Positions 25,166 through 38,159 of a DNA stretch of 64,000 nucleotides are shown here, one piece after another. The number at the start of each line of letters is the position of its first letter. Within the stretch, counting starts at the first letter, position 1. Below the pieces are notes generated by a model that was not told the origin of the DNA, made no database searches, and saw nothing but the letters and a program-made list of their open reading frames with translations. The position numbers were made by a program, and so were the translations under genes. The stretch is from assembly GCA_018340805.1 (NCBI GenBank), contig JACMZG010001908.1:47531265-47595264 (forward strand), written 5' to 3'. Source of the DNA: Microvelia longipes. Lineage: Eukaryota > Arthropoda > Insecta > Hemiptera > Veliidae.

Positions 25166-26339
25166 TGTTGCATATTAAATTTTATCTACGACTAGAAAAC
25201 TAATACTAACAACTATTAAAATATTCTTCAGCTCCTTAATTGTTATTGTGTTAGTTTAGTTTATTCTTACCAAGTCAATTACTCAAATGAAAAGAGAATA
25301 AAGCCACTATCTTCACATTATTTTATTGCAAGCTGTCAATAGAATAATGTGTAATACTATATTTGTAATTTAAACATTAGCGTGTATATTGTATATTCTA
25401 CCCGTAGTACCAACATAACACCGAAAAAAATCCTAAAAATTTCCTTCAATTCCTAAAAATTTTACAAAAAAATTCTGTCAAGTTGGCAACACTTTCACTT
25501 TTTCTCCCTATGGAGTAAAAGTACATTTACAGAGTGAGATAACAAGACTGTATGTAGAACTTACAATACAAGGAGTAGATAAATGTCATTTCAAATCGTC
25601 CCCAGTACGAATAAGCTTTAACTATATAAACAGGAGCTGACGGAAAATTAACTTTTTAATACCCTTTATTAAACTAATTTTCTAAAAATAAAAGTGAAAT
25701 TACTTGTGCTAACGAAACCAAAATTAAGGTTTATAAAAAGGGGCCAAAATAAAACTTTAACTACCATTAACCCTTCGTTGAATTTTTTATATTTTTCTAC
25801 TTTATCTTTATTCGTGAATAAAAAGCTCTGTTTATTCTAGGGGCCAAAGTTTACTCAATAAGGGCTCCCATGTAAACAGGTAGGCAACCTAAAGTCTGGT
25901 CTAAAATACATAAAAAACTTTTATTGGTTTTGGACTCAAAAAAGGGACTAAAAACATTTACAAAAATGAACTTTAATTTTTATTATAAATATATATAACT
26001 ATTTAATTGTGTACTACATAACTATACTTAAAAATATGATTAAATGTTTAACTTACATTAAAACAAAACTATTTAATTTATCAAATTTACTACTCTCCAA
26101 ACATATTTTCCTTATATATTTTCTTTGACATATTTATCAAATGAATTCAAAATTTTCTTTTTTGCTTTGAACCGAAGTAATGATTTTTTTACAGGAGTAT
26201 AAAGATAAAAGTAATAGGCCTTAAAATCTAAAGGAAACTTTTAAGAAATGATAATATTTTTCATAAACTTTTAACCAAAATTAATGTTCAATTTTTTTTA
26301 TGGCATGAATAAATAATACAAAATATACAAAGAGACCTT

Positions 26340-26640
26340 TGTCCCCTTGCCGCTTCCAAGCCACCAGTGTCTTGGATCAGTGGCAAATCAGTGGCCACCA
26401 AGCGACCACTGATTTGAGGACCTCCGGCCTCCTTAGAAGAAGTCTGTATATTGGTTGTTGTTTTGTATATTTTGTTGTTTCGTTATTTTATATTATTATA
26501 GGGCATTTTCTATTTATTAAATGAATATTCATTATGTGGGCCGCCTTGCCTCGGCAGCCTGCTTAGTGGGCCCGTGAGGCTTTCCGTTGAGAGGCTACTT
26601 GCTATAGTCTGACTGAGATTGGAGGCTTATCAAGGTAGAG
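26340..26640. repeat. Dispersed repeat family R, copy 1
   Basis: A GC-richer patch with GGACCTCCGGCCTCC then TTGTTGTTTTGTATATTTTG and GGGCATTTTCTATT, matching 42540-42625 in order. A small open frame at 26339-26524 spans it but resembles nothing known. Confidence 0.65.
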
Positions 26641-27352
26641 GATGTCCTTTCAACAACCTCTCGACCCTTTACCATAAGTCAAATACATTTAGTTATAGAT
26701 ATGAAAGTGTTTTGCCATATGCACCACTTAAGATGGTTCGATAAAACTGAAACCGGTTACACTCGGTACAGATTATTGAGTGTACCAATGTACATTTTAT
26801 AGACTCGTCAAATTCATGTAACCAAAAGAATTACTATATTTAGCAATTCTCACAAGAAAAATGAGCCTAACGATCACAGGGAGGCAGGGTCTCCGTGAAG
26901 GGGTCTCCAGAGCCGGCGCTAGGTGTTGGCCTGTAGACCTAAGGCTTCTTGTTTTGCATCGGAATGAAACTTAAAAAATTAATGATATGAATCTACAAAT
27001 GCTTATTGTTTATGGAATTTTTATTACGTCATTAACCTACAATAATAACTCAAAGAATCATTTTGTCATGCTATAAAGCTGAAACATAATATGCTTGTAC
27101 TAGTATATAAAATAACAACATGGTGATGTCTCTACATTTTATTAGCATTAGTGTTAATTTTATCCTTTGACATAAAAAAAATTATGTTAACAAATAATGG
27201 GTTCAGACCCGTAATACTTTTAGGAATTTGCTAATATTGCCGGAGTATAAAAAGCTAAAGAGATTAATAATACGAAAGCCTAATTCAGATCAACAACAAT
27301 GCCGCTGCTCCCAGCAGCGATAAGCAAAGCGGCCAAACATCTCTTAGTACAG

Positions 27353-27954
27353 GAACCGGACCTGAAAAAATGTGACTCATTTTGTACTAATTCGAACCAA
27401 ATTTGTTCTAAAAATATACCTTAAATTATCAAGAATAAACAGAGCCTGCCCATCCAGAGTGGGAGCAATAAATTTGCGCATGCTCAAAGTTATTGAAAAT
27501 AGCACAAGTTATGACATTTATTAAATGGTCAAAAAAGTGCACACAAAAACCAGTATTTTTTTTTTAAAGAAATTCGCTGACTACATAAATTAACTATGTT
27601 TTAGTGTTTCTGACAGAGCCATAAGTTTGGTTGTAGTTATCCAAAATTGTATGGCTTTAAAAAATGTTCTCTTCAAGTTTTGCACACGACCCACAGGGAA
27701 CCACGTATTCCAAGAAAACTAAATTTAAAAAAAAATCTCACCACAGAGTTTTATTTATTTATTTATAAATAAAATTTTATAAAAAGTTTTATAAAAATTT
27801 TATAAAACTTTTAGCATGCGCATGCGCAATCATATGAAGAGTTACACTCTGGACAGGCAGACTATCTTTTCCTTAATAAATTAAGTTATATTTTCAGAAA
27901 CATTTGGTTTGAGATAGTACAAAATGAGTCACATTTTTTAGACATGGCTTTTGA
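27353..27954. mobile_element. Inverted-repeat element (MITE-like), family T copy 1
   Basis: The ends are long terminal inverted repeats. The left begins CCTGAAAAAATGTGACTCAT and runs through CATCCAGAGTG, and the right end mirrors it with CACTCTGGACAGGCAG and ATGAGTCACATTTTTTAG. The arms are alignable for roughly 105-140 bp. There is no open frame long enough for a transposase, so it is non-autonomous. A homologous copy is at 39694-40363. A target duplication could not be pinned down. Confidence 0.85.
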
Positions 27955-28909
27955 ACAATTTTCTTCTTGTTAAATAAAAGCCATCAAATATCTCTTTACA
28001 GTTCTTATAAATTTTTTTCTGTTTCCAAAGGCGGAAAAGAGGATCCCGCCATTGCATTAATTATATCACCTGCAACATGTTAACTTTCACTTTACATAAA
28101 AATATATCATCCCTATTGCTAATTATCATAATTAATATGACGAAACATAATACGTCTTAATGTAATTAAACGTGGAAATTAACTAACAAACATAATGTAC
28201 ATCATAACAATATTAACATCCTTTTTTAATGTTCTTCTCTTAATTGGTTCTCGTACGCCATAATCCGGTAAAATTACATTTCCGAGTAATTACAAACCTC
28301 CCTTTCGTATCACTTAATGTTTTTATTTAATCTAATAATGTTAAAATAATAAGCTTCATTTTTCGATAAAAAATTCTAAAATAAAAATTAACTTTTAAAT
28401 TTTAAGAACCTATTTAATAATTCGTATATAGAGCTGAAAATAAATAAAAAATTATACTACTTTCACAAAACATTAGGAATGTAATTTGTTAGTTATTTGA
28501 TAACATATATTTATTTAAAAAAACATTTTTAAGCGAGTTAGCGTAAAATGAGACTTTAATAATTTGATTTGTTTGTTACATGAAAATAGTAAATTATTTT
28601 ATCATTACAGTCTGAGCAACCTAATCCCGTGATAATTACTTTTTTTAAAAAAAAAAAAGTCTAAACTAAGAGAAAACAAGATTTTTTTTGTTGATAATTT
28701 GAGATATTCATTTAAATTAAAAGATTGTTGAAAAGTTTTGTGTTACGTAAGCCGTAGTTTATAAATAAATTATAATAATTACGATGTAAGTCATAAATAT
28801 ATCTTTACTTTTCCTTGTTGACACCTCTGGTATATAGAAAAAGTATTTGTTGCACTAAAAAGCCGCAAATGTTTAAACAATTTACAAAAAGGCGGGAAAT
28901 ATTTGGATA

Positions 28910-29340
28910 AATAAATAATTTGTCGCGTATGTAGTCGTATAAACGAGCACTAAATGTGACAAGTTCAATTTCATTATCAGCATTAGTTTGATTTTTATTT
29001 AAAGGTATGTTAATTTTTTTAAAACGCAGTTAAAACTTGAAAAATTATGTAATCAAGTTAAAATTCACCACGAGAGTATGAAGTTATATAATAAACAAGA
29101 ATACGAAGTTTCATTTCAACACGCTTAGTATATCAACGGTTATTTCGTACCATTAATATTAAGCAAAGTCAGGAGCTGGATAGGTAACCTCTAGGATCAA
29201 AGCGTTTGTTTTTACTTTCTGAATACGAGCAAATTAATTCTGACGTAGAGCAATATTATTTAGTTTCAATTATCATATCTTGAGGATAAGCGAGGCAAAT
29301 CTAATGTATATAGCGAGGATGAGAAACAGATCCGTAGTAC
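28910..29340 (+). repeat. Dispersed repeat family P, diverged copy
   Basis: Retains GTGACAAGTTCAATTTCATT, ATCAAGTTAAAATTC, ACGAAGTTTCATTTCAA and two degenerate GAGGATAAGCGAG-like blocks in family order. Confidence 0.65.
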
Positions 29341-29378
29341 CCTACACAATGAAAAGAGGTATGAGCTCATTAATAAGA

Positions 29379-29399
29379 ATATATATATATATATATTAT

Positions 29400-29431
<32 letters not shown>

Positions 29432-29466
29432 ATATATTATTCTGTGTGTGTGTGTGTGTGTGTGTG
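29379..29466. repeat. (TA)n followed by (TG)n microsatellite
   Basis: Alternating TA to about 29440, then about twelve TG units at 29443-29466. Confidence 0.93.
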
Positions 29467-30569
29467 AAAACTATGAAAAAAATGAACTTTACTAATGTCC
29501 CGATAAGAAAGTTGATAGATGCGAAAATTGATGATAACAAATTGTCTTAGTTGTCTAACCAATTCAATATTAAAAAATCCAATTTTAGTTAGAATCGGCG
29601 ATTTTATAAAGTTAGAGTAGTACTGAACATTATTAAATTTGACTTTGTGGGAGAAGGACAGAGAATTGGACCATCGTCAATATAGATTTTTTTAAATCAC
29701 CTAATAAAAGACCCCCTTTTATTGCTTTATTTTATATTATACACCCTGTATATTATAAGGAATAGGGAAACATTAAAATTGAAGGGATTGAATTAATGAG
29801 GTTATTTAATGCTGCTTTAAGTCTAAAGTTTGTTTGTACAGTGAGGAACAAATGCCTCTGCAGACGTAATCCTGCTTTACAAGTTAATTCCTCTCAGTCC
29901 AATCAAACGTTACAGCTCAACATTGCTAATTAAACTAAAGAAAGCATTCAACTAATGTAGAATTTGATTTACGCAATAACGGTATCAATAACGATATGAA
30001 AACATTTGCGAACCGAAACTAGAAGTGAAGATTGAACACATGATTCAATGTTATGCAGTTTAGCGCTCTTTCTTACGTTTCATTGTCTCTCCCTATATTT
30101 GTTTGATTTTATTTTAAAAATTAAAGATTTTTTTTAAAGTTATCAACAACTTTAACTTGTTTGAAGTTGTTAACTTATTTCTGTGCTGATTAATTTGATT
30201 CTATTATTTTTATGTTGTGCGTGTTAATTCTTTGTTTTTAAAACTTTTAAATTGTTGTTAATGAAATGTTTAAGTAAATTTCATCGCTTAAAGATCCCCA
30301 CAGTGTTGGTGAAAGGATCATCGCTAATTAGTTAATATTATTAAGTTTTAAATAAAATATGATATTTATTTTAATAATTAAAATGTGAAAATTCTAAAAA
30401 GTAAAACTAAGGAGAAATACTTAAATAAATTCCAATTTTCAGCATTCAATTCTAAAGCAAACATTTTATGACGCAAATCTACTTTTCTTGACTCTTTGTG
30501 GTGCGTCAGTATATACTGACATTTTACACCATGAATCTGCAGGGAATATCATATTCGCACCCCAAAAAT

Positions 30570-30650
30570 ACACCTGGAGCGTAACGGTTGTCACTACCAC
30601 CTCAGGTGGTTTCTAGAAGGGAACCACAAAACGAGCTAGACGAGCTAAAC
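30570..30650 (+). mobile_element. tRNA-derived SINE 3' fragment
   Basis: GGAGCGTAACGGTT followed by ACTACCACCTCAGGTGGTTT and GGGAACC matches the minus-strand 3' body of the SINE at 56577-56818. The tRNA head is absent, so the copy is 5' truncated or decayed. Confidence 0.7.
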
Positions 30651-32430
30651 GAGCATTATTTTTATTTAAAATAAATATTATTGTCTCTGTCCGCTTGACA
30701 GTAAATATAATTACCGAGGTTAAAAAAAATCACATCACAGCCAATAGCATAATATACTATTCGACTAAATTGTTAAACACCAGGAAATATATTTTTACCT
30801 TGATTAATAGTAAATACAGCGAGAAAACGACTTGAATCCTAGAACAGGTTAATTAAGCAGGAAAGATCTTGAAGACCTTTGTATTTGACATTTCCTTAAA
30901 TTAAAATCCCATTTGTTAGCAATAATCATTAAGGAAAAAACAGCAAAAAATTCTATGTTAAGTAAGTAGTTCTTAAAAAAATACAAAACTAATACGTGGT
31001 AATAATGTATGAATGTTACAATAGCAAGCAACTACAGCTTTGCTCGCTACCGTGACAAAACAAAATTTGACCAAAATAATGAATTGTAAAATTAAATTAA
31101 AACCTATTTACAAAATATTAATCCCAGCTATCAACAACAATATTATAATAATATTATAATATTAATATAATAATAATATTATAATATTAATATTATAAAC
31201 TTCTTAAGAAAGAAACGTCTTTTTTGTAGAATTCCTGTTAATTTGTTCATAGCTTTTTTGTTTTTTTTTATTGTTGCTTTTTAGTAGTGTGATAGTAAGT
31301 ATTATTTGTCAAGTTTAAAACTTGAAATTATTGTTTTGTTCCTGTCTTATTATTTTGTACTTTTGTACGTTTTTTGAAATATTTTTTTACTTTTGTTTTT
31401 TAGCTTTTCCTGAAGATGATCCTGAATTAAAGTCGTTCTTATCCTAAAAGTAATTATTATAAAACAAATACTACTTTAATATTATTTTTAGGTAGTTCGG
31501 TTGCGTGATACACGTTTCTTATAATAGTTAGATACTATTTTAAAATTTTTATTTTTAGTTAGTATTTTCTTGGGTCAGCATGCAAAGTGAAAAAGGCAAA
31601 GATCCTAGCAAACGATATTATTAACAGATGTGAATGATGCGTAAGACCTGTGCGTATTCCAAGACAAGTGATGACGACACAATTGTTGAATAACATTAAT
31701 GCACAATCATGCTTATGATGATGAACACTTTGTTTGCAGACAAAGAGAAAACAATGGGCTGAAAAGAAAGGCTTTTCTTTTTCAAATAACCGAAAGACTC
31801 AATAAAACAGTACATTCAGAAGTTAGCGCTAAAGAGCCTAATATATTAACAGCTTATGGTATCAGCCTCATTACAAAATATTAATCATACACCAGAGGAT
31901 ATACATCCGGCGATTCCTCATACTATTAAAGAATTATGTAAAGTTTTACCTACGGCTGTTAATTGAGTACAGTTTCAGAGAGAAACAAAAATTGGTAAGT
32001 AGAAATGGATAGAAATAGCAACGTATTATATGTTTTACAACTTTAAAAATCTCAGGCTTCTTAAAAGATTGTAAAATTATTGAAGTTTATATTATTCATG
32101 GTTTTAAAAATAATACTAATAAGCCTCTATTGAGGTATTCGATTTTTTTCTTTATTAGAATGCAAGTCAGCTAATATGTATGAATGAACAAAGCTCAAAT
32201 AAATGAAGGACTCAGATGAATGGATTAGTCTGACTCTCTTAGAAATGTCTCCTTGTTTTAGACGACTGACTAAATCAGTGAGGATGCACTGTTTCCGCCT
32301 AAAATATGAGCAGAGTTCTCTAGGTTTCAAAATAAAAGAAAAAAATAAAACATTATATAGTAAATCAAAGTAAGAAATAAGTAAATAAAAGGTAAGATTA
32401 AAAATAATAATAATAATAGAAAAAAGACGT
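30651..32430. other. AT-rich intronic sequence
   Basis: No gene recognised. It has an ATTATAATAATATTATAAT palindromic run at 31140-31200 and poly-T runs. The open frame at 31699-31884 has no family resemblance that I can see. Confidence 0.45.
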
Positions 32431-32610
32431 CCGCAACTCTGATATCTTTGTCCGCAACTCTGATATCTTTGTCCGTAAATCTGATATCTTTGTCCGCAAC
32501 TCTGATATCTTTGTTCGCAATTCTGATATCTTTGTTCGCAACTCTGATATCTTTGTTCGCAATTCTGATATCTTCGTCCGCACCTCTGATATTTTCGTCC
32601 GCAACTGCAC
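32431..32610. repeat. 21-bp minisatellite
   Basis: About eight to nine copies of a 21-bp unit with the core CTGATATCTTTGTCCGCAA; every unit carries the palindrome GATATC. On the minus strand it stays open as a KDIRVAN/KDIRVAD heptad series (32327-32650), and on plus as ISLFATL-like repeats. A (TAA)n run borders it on the left. Openness follows from the 21-bp period, so I do not call a gene. Confidence 0.9.
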
Positions 32611-33140
32611 TGATCTCAATACACGCGATTCCGATACTTTTTGAGATCACGTTCGCACGACGGAAACACCAACTAAAATCACGTCCATCCTTCCTCTATG
32701 ACACAACTTTATTCGCTTATTTTTCCTTCGAGTATGCATTAAAAGCAACTTTATGAAAATTCTTCATTGAGTTTTGACTAATTAAACAAATTAAACAAGT
32801 AAATACATGAAGATAAACAATTTATTGTGTGAGACAACTAATAAGAAATAGTAAGTATATTTGTTTAGTATGTGTTTGTTCATATCATTGCAATGTAATT
32901 AAACATTTAATTAACATCCATTGCTTATTTAAATGTTTCTTATGTCAGTTGTTGTTTTTCAGATTATGTTGTTATAAATCTAGGGTAGTAGTGTGGGAAA
33001 CCAATCTACACGAATTTTGGGAAAAACAATCTAGACGACATTTTCAGTCCCTAATATCAAATTTTAAAGATCCTTCTGGTTTTCATAGATTTATAAATAC
33101 TTATTTCATTCAGGTGCATAAAAGTAAACTAAAAAAATGA

Positions 33141-33222
33141 ATATCAATTAAATTAACGAAGACTTCAGTCCTTTTTTATTAAAATTTATTCAAAAAAAGT
33201 CTTCGTTAATTAATTTGATATC
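33141..33222. repeat. 25-bp inverted repeat
   Basis: Arms 33141-33165 and about 33198-33222, each containing TTAACGAAGACTT or its complement, differ by about two bases and enclose 32 bases of A/T-rich DNA. Confidence 0.75.
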
Positions 33223-33663
33223 ACAATTTAAAACAGTCCAAAAAAGCCCTAAAGTTAAAAAAAAGAATGGTTAAACTACATCTGTTAAACCGTTAACTGA
33301 ATTCTGAATACTATTCAGCAGCTATGGTCAGCTAATGGATGGAATTTTGTTTACTTTACTTCCGGCGTAATCAGAAGACAAAATCCACGAAAATATGAAA
33401 AAAATTGCTCATTCTTGTAATGAACGATTCTTTCAGTTTATCAAATGACTGAAGTATGGTAGTGCTAAAAGTTATGCTATAAACAAAATCAATGGAGTAT
33501 GAAAATAGATTACATAGAGCAGTATAATCCAATAATGACAGTACGAGGAAATAATATAATAATATTTTATTCACGTGAATTCTTAATTAAAACATGACAC
33601 AAATGAGATACAATAAACTGAATTATAAACAAAATAAGATTATATATAACACTATTCTGCATA

Positions 33664-33676
33664 TTATATATATATA

Positions 33677-33715
<39 letters not shown>

Positions 33716-33728
33716 TATATATATATTT
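33664..33728. repeat. (TA)n microsatellite
   Basis: Alternating TA lying 50 bp from the donor of the exon at 33777-34035. Confidence 0.92.
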
Positions 33729-33776
33729 CATTATAATCAATTTTATGTAAAATATAAATTATAAAAGGATAAATAC

Positions 33777-34035
33777 CTGAATATAAACCATAAAAGTGCG
33801 AACAAGATTCATAACAGTAGAAACTCTGGCCAGGTGAGCCAGCGTGCATCCTTTCATGTCGAAGACGACGATGTAACCGTCGACAAGGCCGTCTTCACTG
33901 ATACGGAAATCGTTAAAAGCAAAGAATGCTTTGACACACTCGGTCATGTTCAGCTTGGATGGGTCGAGTTCTTTGAGCCGGTATAATATCACTTTGTATT
34001 TGTCACCTGTTACCTCGGGAAGGGGTGCCATCTCC
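33777..34035 (-). CDS. CRAL-TRIO lipid-transfer protein, exon with first half of the lipid-binding domain
   Basis: On the minus strand a TTGTTGCAG acceptor precedes 34035 and CAG/GTATTT forms the donor after 33777. The 259-nt exon supplies one base to finish a Met codon split across the intron, then 86 codons, ending in phase 0. The peptide runs EMAPLPEVTGDKYKVILYRL, then LDPSKLNMTECVKAFFAFND, then DGYIVVFDMKGCTLAHLARV. This is the typical opening of the SEC14/CRAL-TRIO domain: a strand with the V..RL.D.dP block, helices, and the G-x-hydrophobic-VFDMKG strand preceding the lipid-binding helices. The Met at 34031 is internal, not a translation start, because reading continues upstream through the splice. 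No stop or frameshift is present, so the exon looks functional. Confidence 0.93.
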
Positions 34036-35436
34036 CTGCAACAAAATTTATTAATATTTAAACTTTAACTCTACTGAATCATTTATACTTTAATTAATTG
34101 TATCAATTAAATGTACAATGTACATTCAACTGAATAAATTTACAAAATAAACTCGTCCGAATTCAAATTATTTGTTGCACTGACGTCGATTTACCTTTTT
34201 AGCAACAGGACAACAAAGTTGCGTTTACAAACTTAAATCTTCTGAACTTAAATGTAATACGTTAAATAAATAAATAAATAAATAATTTCATTTGCGTATA
34301 AGTATTTTTTTACATTTGCAAATCGTCATAGCATTAAATTTCATTCAGCAGGTATGTATAAAATTTTTGTTTATGTACTTAGAAAAACGTTTTAACACAA
34401 GTAATGCGTTGTTTCAAGGACTTACGTAAAAAGAATACATCAAATAAAATATTTGATGTATATTTAAAGCGAGCGAAGAGAGTATTACCCTTACATAGAG
34501 TACATAGGGAAACATTCGCACGCTATACTATTCTAAAGTATAAACTCAAAAAGACTCGCTTCGCTTGCTAGAGTGTGCATGATTAATAATAGACGGTTAA
34601 AAGGGCTAAAATGATAAAATTTGCATAATTAAAACTAGTGCAAGCAATAGTAGCAACAAATTAACTGGACAAAAAAGCTTAAGATAGAACAAACAGAATG
34701 CTTGTCTGTATTAGTTTGTCGTATAACTAATGATTGAAAGTGGCATACTACCTCAAAATCAGCGAATTTCCACACAATATATTTTGTGTATCTCTCACAA
34801 TATATTGTTCCATATATTATATTTAGTCATTATTAATGTATGTATAGAACAATTATACTTTTTAATAACATTATTGAAACTATGTTATTATATTGTTTTT
34901 TAATTAGGTTACCTTATAGAAATTAACATCCATGCTCTCCGCTTGGTTAAAAAATATTTCAAAAGAAATCCGCTGACCCAATGTTAGTAAATTTATTTTT
35001 AATGTTTTTAAAACTTTTAAACATTAATGACTTTTAATAAATCCGTAAAAATACTAAATACTAAAACAGATATAAATAATAAATCAGAAATTAATTTGAG
35101 CTTAGTTCGTGAAAGATCGATATTCTGTTTATCTCTTAGTAGCTGTGAGACTTGGAGATGAGATAAAGTTTGTAAGGAAAAAGTTTAGCTAAGCATTATC
35201 TTATTATGTATTCATAAAAGTCAATTCGCAAGCCCTAACTTTTCCAATGTAAAGCCTCCTCTACTTATTCAATACTTCATTATTAAAATTTATTAAATTA
35301 TTGTAATCTTTTCATAGAAAAGTCAACTTCGAGGAAATAAAAAAAGTTAAAAAGAAAAGTTTTTTAAGCTCGTCTACAATTTTCCTCAAATGTATGGTAA
35401 AACCCTAAATGAGTAGTTAGAAATAGTTTGAATTTG

Positions 35437-35530
35437 TATAAATGTACTAAAATAAAATATATTAATAGTGGTTACTTGTATAAATGTGTGTATAAATGTA
35501 CTAAAATAAAATATATTAATAGTGGTTACT
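35437..35530. repeat. Two-copy direct repeat, about 54-bp period
   Basis: GTATAAATGTACTAAAATAA followed by AATATATTAATAGTGGTTAC is present twice, starting at about 35437 and 35491, with a third partial TAATAGTGGTT. Confidence 0.85.
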
Positions 35531-35839
35531 TTAATAGTGGTTAAAACCGAGGAAATCCTAAGAGATAGAAAAATAAAATTTGACTGACAAGGCAAACCCG
35601 AGAAAGAAAAAACCGAAACTTAAGCAACAAATGGATTGCTTAGCACAGAAACATGAATTGCAAAGGAAATTCGCCCGGCATTCCTACCACCTCGCCAAAA
35701 TTATTATTGTTATAGGTTGGACGTATTGAGACCAAAATCGTTACGCCCAAAGCATCAGACTGATTAACCATTCTGAGATCGAACGTAGCGGTACGGAAAG
35801 TAATAAGACCTTAAAGATTTGGCTACTTCGGCCACTATG

Positions 35840-35915
35840 TCATTTTCTGAGGATAAGCAAAGCGAGTCCGAAGTTACGAGGAAAATTTTCGAGGTACAAC
35901 GTACCCGATATTTAA
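35840..35915 (+). repeat. Family P terminal fragment
   Basis: TCTGAGGATAAGCAAAGCGA, then GTCCGAAGTTACGAGG and CGAGGTACAACGTACCCGAT in family P order. Confidence 0.75.
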
Positions 35916-37110
35916 TAATAGTCTTCTAATGAGCAAAATACCAAAGTTGTAAGTAAAGTAAATGCTTAACGAAAAAATAAAAATATGATAGAAAATAAAA
36001 TAGATTTTCAAATCAATATTATTTTATTTTTGTTTTAATAAAACAGTTTATTAAAAAGAAATATGTCTGAATAATACTTGATAAGCAAAATCTGACGAAA
36101 GAATTTTTTTTCAATTTATTACAAACAATTTCTTTAGTTTATGATAATAGGATCAGAGGAATATGAAGTAAAGCAATGAAAAGGCGACGTCGTAAAATAA
36201 AAGAAAATCAGGACATCTCATTGCAAATATTGACTAGGAACCCTCCTTGAGATGCTTTATCTTGTAATTTGACGAGACCAAGTGATAAAAGCGAATAAGA
36301 TTCTAAAGGTTATAAAATCCATGTTACAGTATAAGCAAGGGATGCTGCAAACATCTTCCTGGTGCTTCAGAAAGGGACTGTGGAGCAAGCGTACTAAAAT
36401 ACAAGAGCATGTAATTTTGAAGGTAACCCGGTGCCTTTACTTGTTTCCAATTCTTTCTGTTTTCATTTATTGTTTCTTTTAGAGAGCTTAGGAAAAATAA
36501 AAACCCCTAAGCGTTTATTACCTAAACCCTTTTAGAGAGAAGTGTTGTAAAATATACTGAAATAGTAGGGAAAATATCAATGTTGCGGAAATTTATTAAG
36601 TAGACATGGTGTTTTATGTTTTGTACACTTTCTGTTTCCAATTTCTTTTTAAATTCTTTTATTGGTTTTCTGTAGAGAATATAAGAGGAAGAAAAGACTG
36701 TTGTAAAGTGAAATGTGAATTCTTACTTTATGGACTATTATTTCCACGAAAAACTTTAGTAAGGAAAGTATCATTAGCTAATAATATCAACAGATTGTAA
36801 AACAACTTATGAAAAAAAAAAGATTTACTTTTCCTCATTTTCACAGCATGTGTGAAACACATAAAAAAAATTATGTTTCTTTTAAGATTTATATTAATTA
36901 AATAAATGAACAGAAAAACATCTAAGTCACTCAAAAGTTTTAATTAAGTTGAAGAACCGTTCTTTTAGATTGCTGTCAGGTATTTTTTTTAAATATATTC
37001 TTTTCTTAAAGAACTAACAAATATAAACTTAAGGTAGTAAGAAATAAGAAAACATGGATTTTGGATTTAAAAGTACTGGAAAAAAGGAATTCACTACTTA
37101 TTATGTATAC

Positions 37111-37154
37111 TTTACATAGCTAGCTTTCAATCTTAACAGGTCATCATCAGTGCC
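37111..37154 (-). ncRNA. Hammerhead-ribozyme-like motif H1 (candidate)
   Basis: On the minus strand: GGCA-CTGATGA-T-GACCT-GTTA-AGATT-GAAA-GCTAGCT-ATGT. CTGATGA and GAAA match the invariant hammerhead core, the middle can form a short hairpin, AGCTAGCT gives the tiny palindromic stem III typical of minimal type I ribozymes, and GCA/TGT can begin stem I. An extra U before stem II and a C/A mismatch are not canonical. Treat as a candidate only. Confidence 0.35.
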
Positions 37155-37180
37155 TAATTAACAATAACTCCACTAATAAT

Positions 37181-37545
37181 ACATATTTTACATAGCTAGC
37201 TTTCAATCTTAACAGATCATCATTAGAACCGGCGAGCAACGAAGTGAAGAATCAGGGTACAGCGGTTACAGGTTTATAGATGAGACCGCAGGTCATATCT
37301 ACATCCACAGGTATCATCCAGAGGTTTGTTTCTAATCCACTTTAATAATTTACTGTTGTAGATAATAATAAATGAAATAAAGAATGCTATAAAAGTGAAA
37401 CCTTACTTTATGGACTATTATTTACACAACAAATTTTGGTTTGGGTCGGTTACAAACCTCTGGATAACACTGTCTCCTGACTCTTTTTTTCTCAGCTCGC
37501 CGGGCTCCAATGATAATTTTTTGTTAACATTGAAAGCTGGCTAAA
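37181..37545. mobile_element. Short inverted-repeat element carrying H motifs in both arms
   Basis: The left arm, from CATAGCTAGCTTTCAATCTT through CATCATTAGAACCGGCGAGC, is mirrored on the right by GCCGGGCTCCAATGATAA and TTAACATTGAAAGCTGGCTA. Inside, CATCCAGAGGTTTGT and ACAAACCTCTGGAT are also inverted. The H motif at 37189-37230 has CTAATGA in place of CTGATGA, and the one at 37506-37544 is more decayed. No coding capacity. Confidence 0.65.
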
Positions 37546-38159
37546 TTAAATGTATATCATTATTAAAGAGATGATGTTTTATTTCTAAAGCTAATGAGGT
37601 TTAATTACTCTAAGTAAAATTTGGTGTGCACGATATATTTTATCGATTTCAGCAAAGTTCGAACATTTTACGTGTTACTGATATATAAATATTTACTCTT
37701 TTCGGATTTTAGCCAGGATTTTGAATGAAGGAGATGACGCGGTAGGGAACTTTTATGACCCCATTGACGTTGTATAAGAAAAAAAGAGCGAACTTAACTT
37801 CACATAGTTATAGCAAAAAAGCGCGAAACGCAGGTTATGTAACAAGGATAGTTGTTCCGCAACTATCTTTCCTGCTTGTCGTTCGTGATTTCAGTTACCT
37901 TTTTTAGTTGTTTATTTAATTAAAATAAAACACTTAAAAAGTGTATTACTTATTACAATTTGCTTATAACCTTCTCACTAAGCGAAACAATAGGAAACCG
38001 TCGGGAGGTAAGTTTGCCTCTGAATGTAGGACCTGCACAGTTAATATAATGAATGTAAGCATGCGCAATTCAGAGCCAGCCTGTGCAGATTATTTTTGAC
38101 TCACATTTGTGATTTTTTTCTCAGCGGGGTCACTTTGAAATATGGCTAATGGGCCTAAA

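Larger units (their letters stand above)
8202..33776 (-). other. 25.6-kb intron of the CRAL-TRIO gene
   Basis: This is the interval between the donor of exon 33777-34035 and the acceptor of exon 8091-8201. It holds the three-deep nest of retroelements at 8311-21692, an inverted-repeat element at 27353-27954 and many short repeats. No further host exon was recognised in it. The large size is explained by transposon insertion. Confidence 0.85.
34036..37110. other. AT-rich intronic sequence with short repeats
   Basis: No exon recognised. It includes a direct duplication at 35437-35530, a family P fragment at 35840-35910 and an AATAAATAAATAA run near 34267. The frames at 36282-36482 and 36606-36800 look like chance. 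Confidence 0.45.

Noticed and set aside
33759..34031. Treating the frame starting at Met 34031 as a stand-alone small gene
   Set aside because: The splice acceptor lies just upstream, codon phase matches the exon at 63559-63709, and the last residues after 33777 read into the intron.
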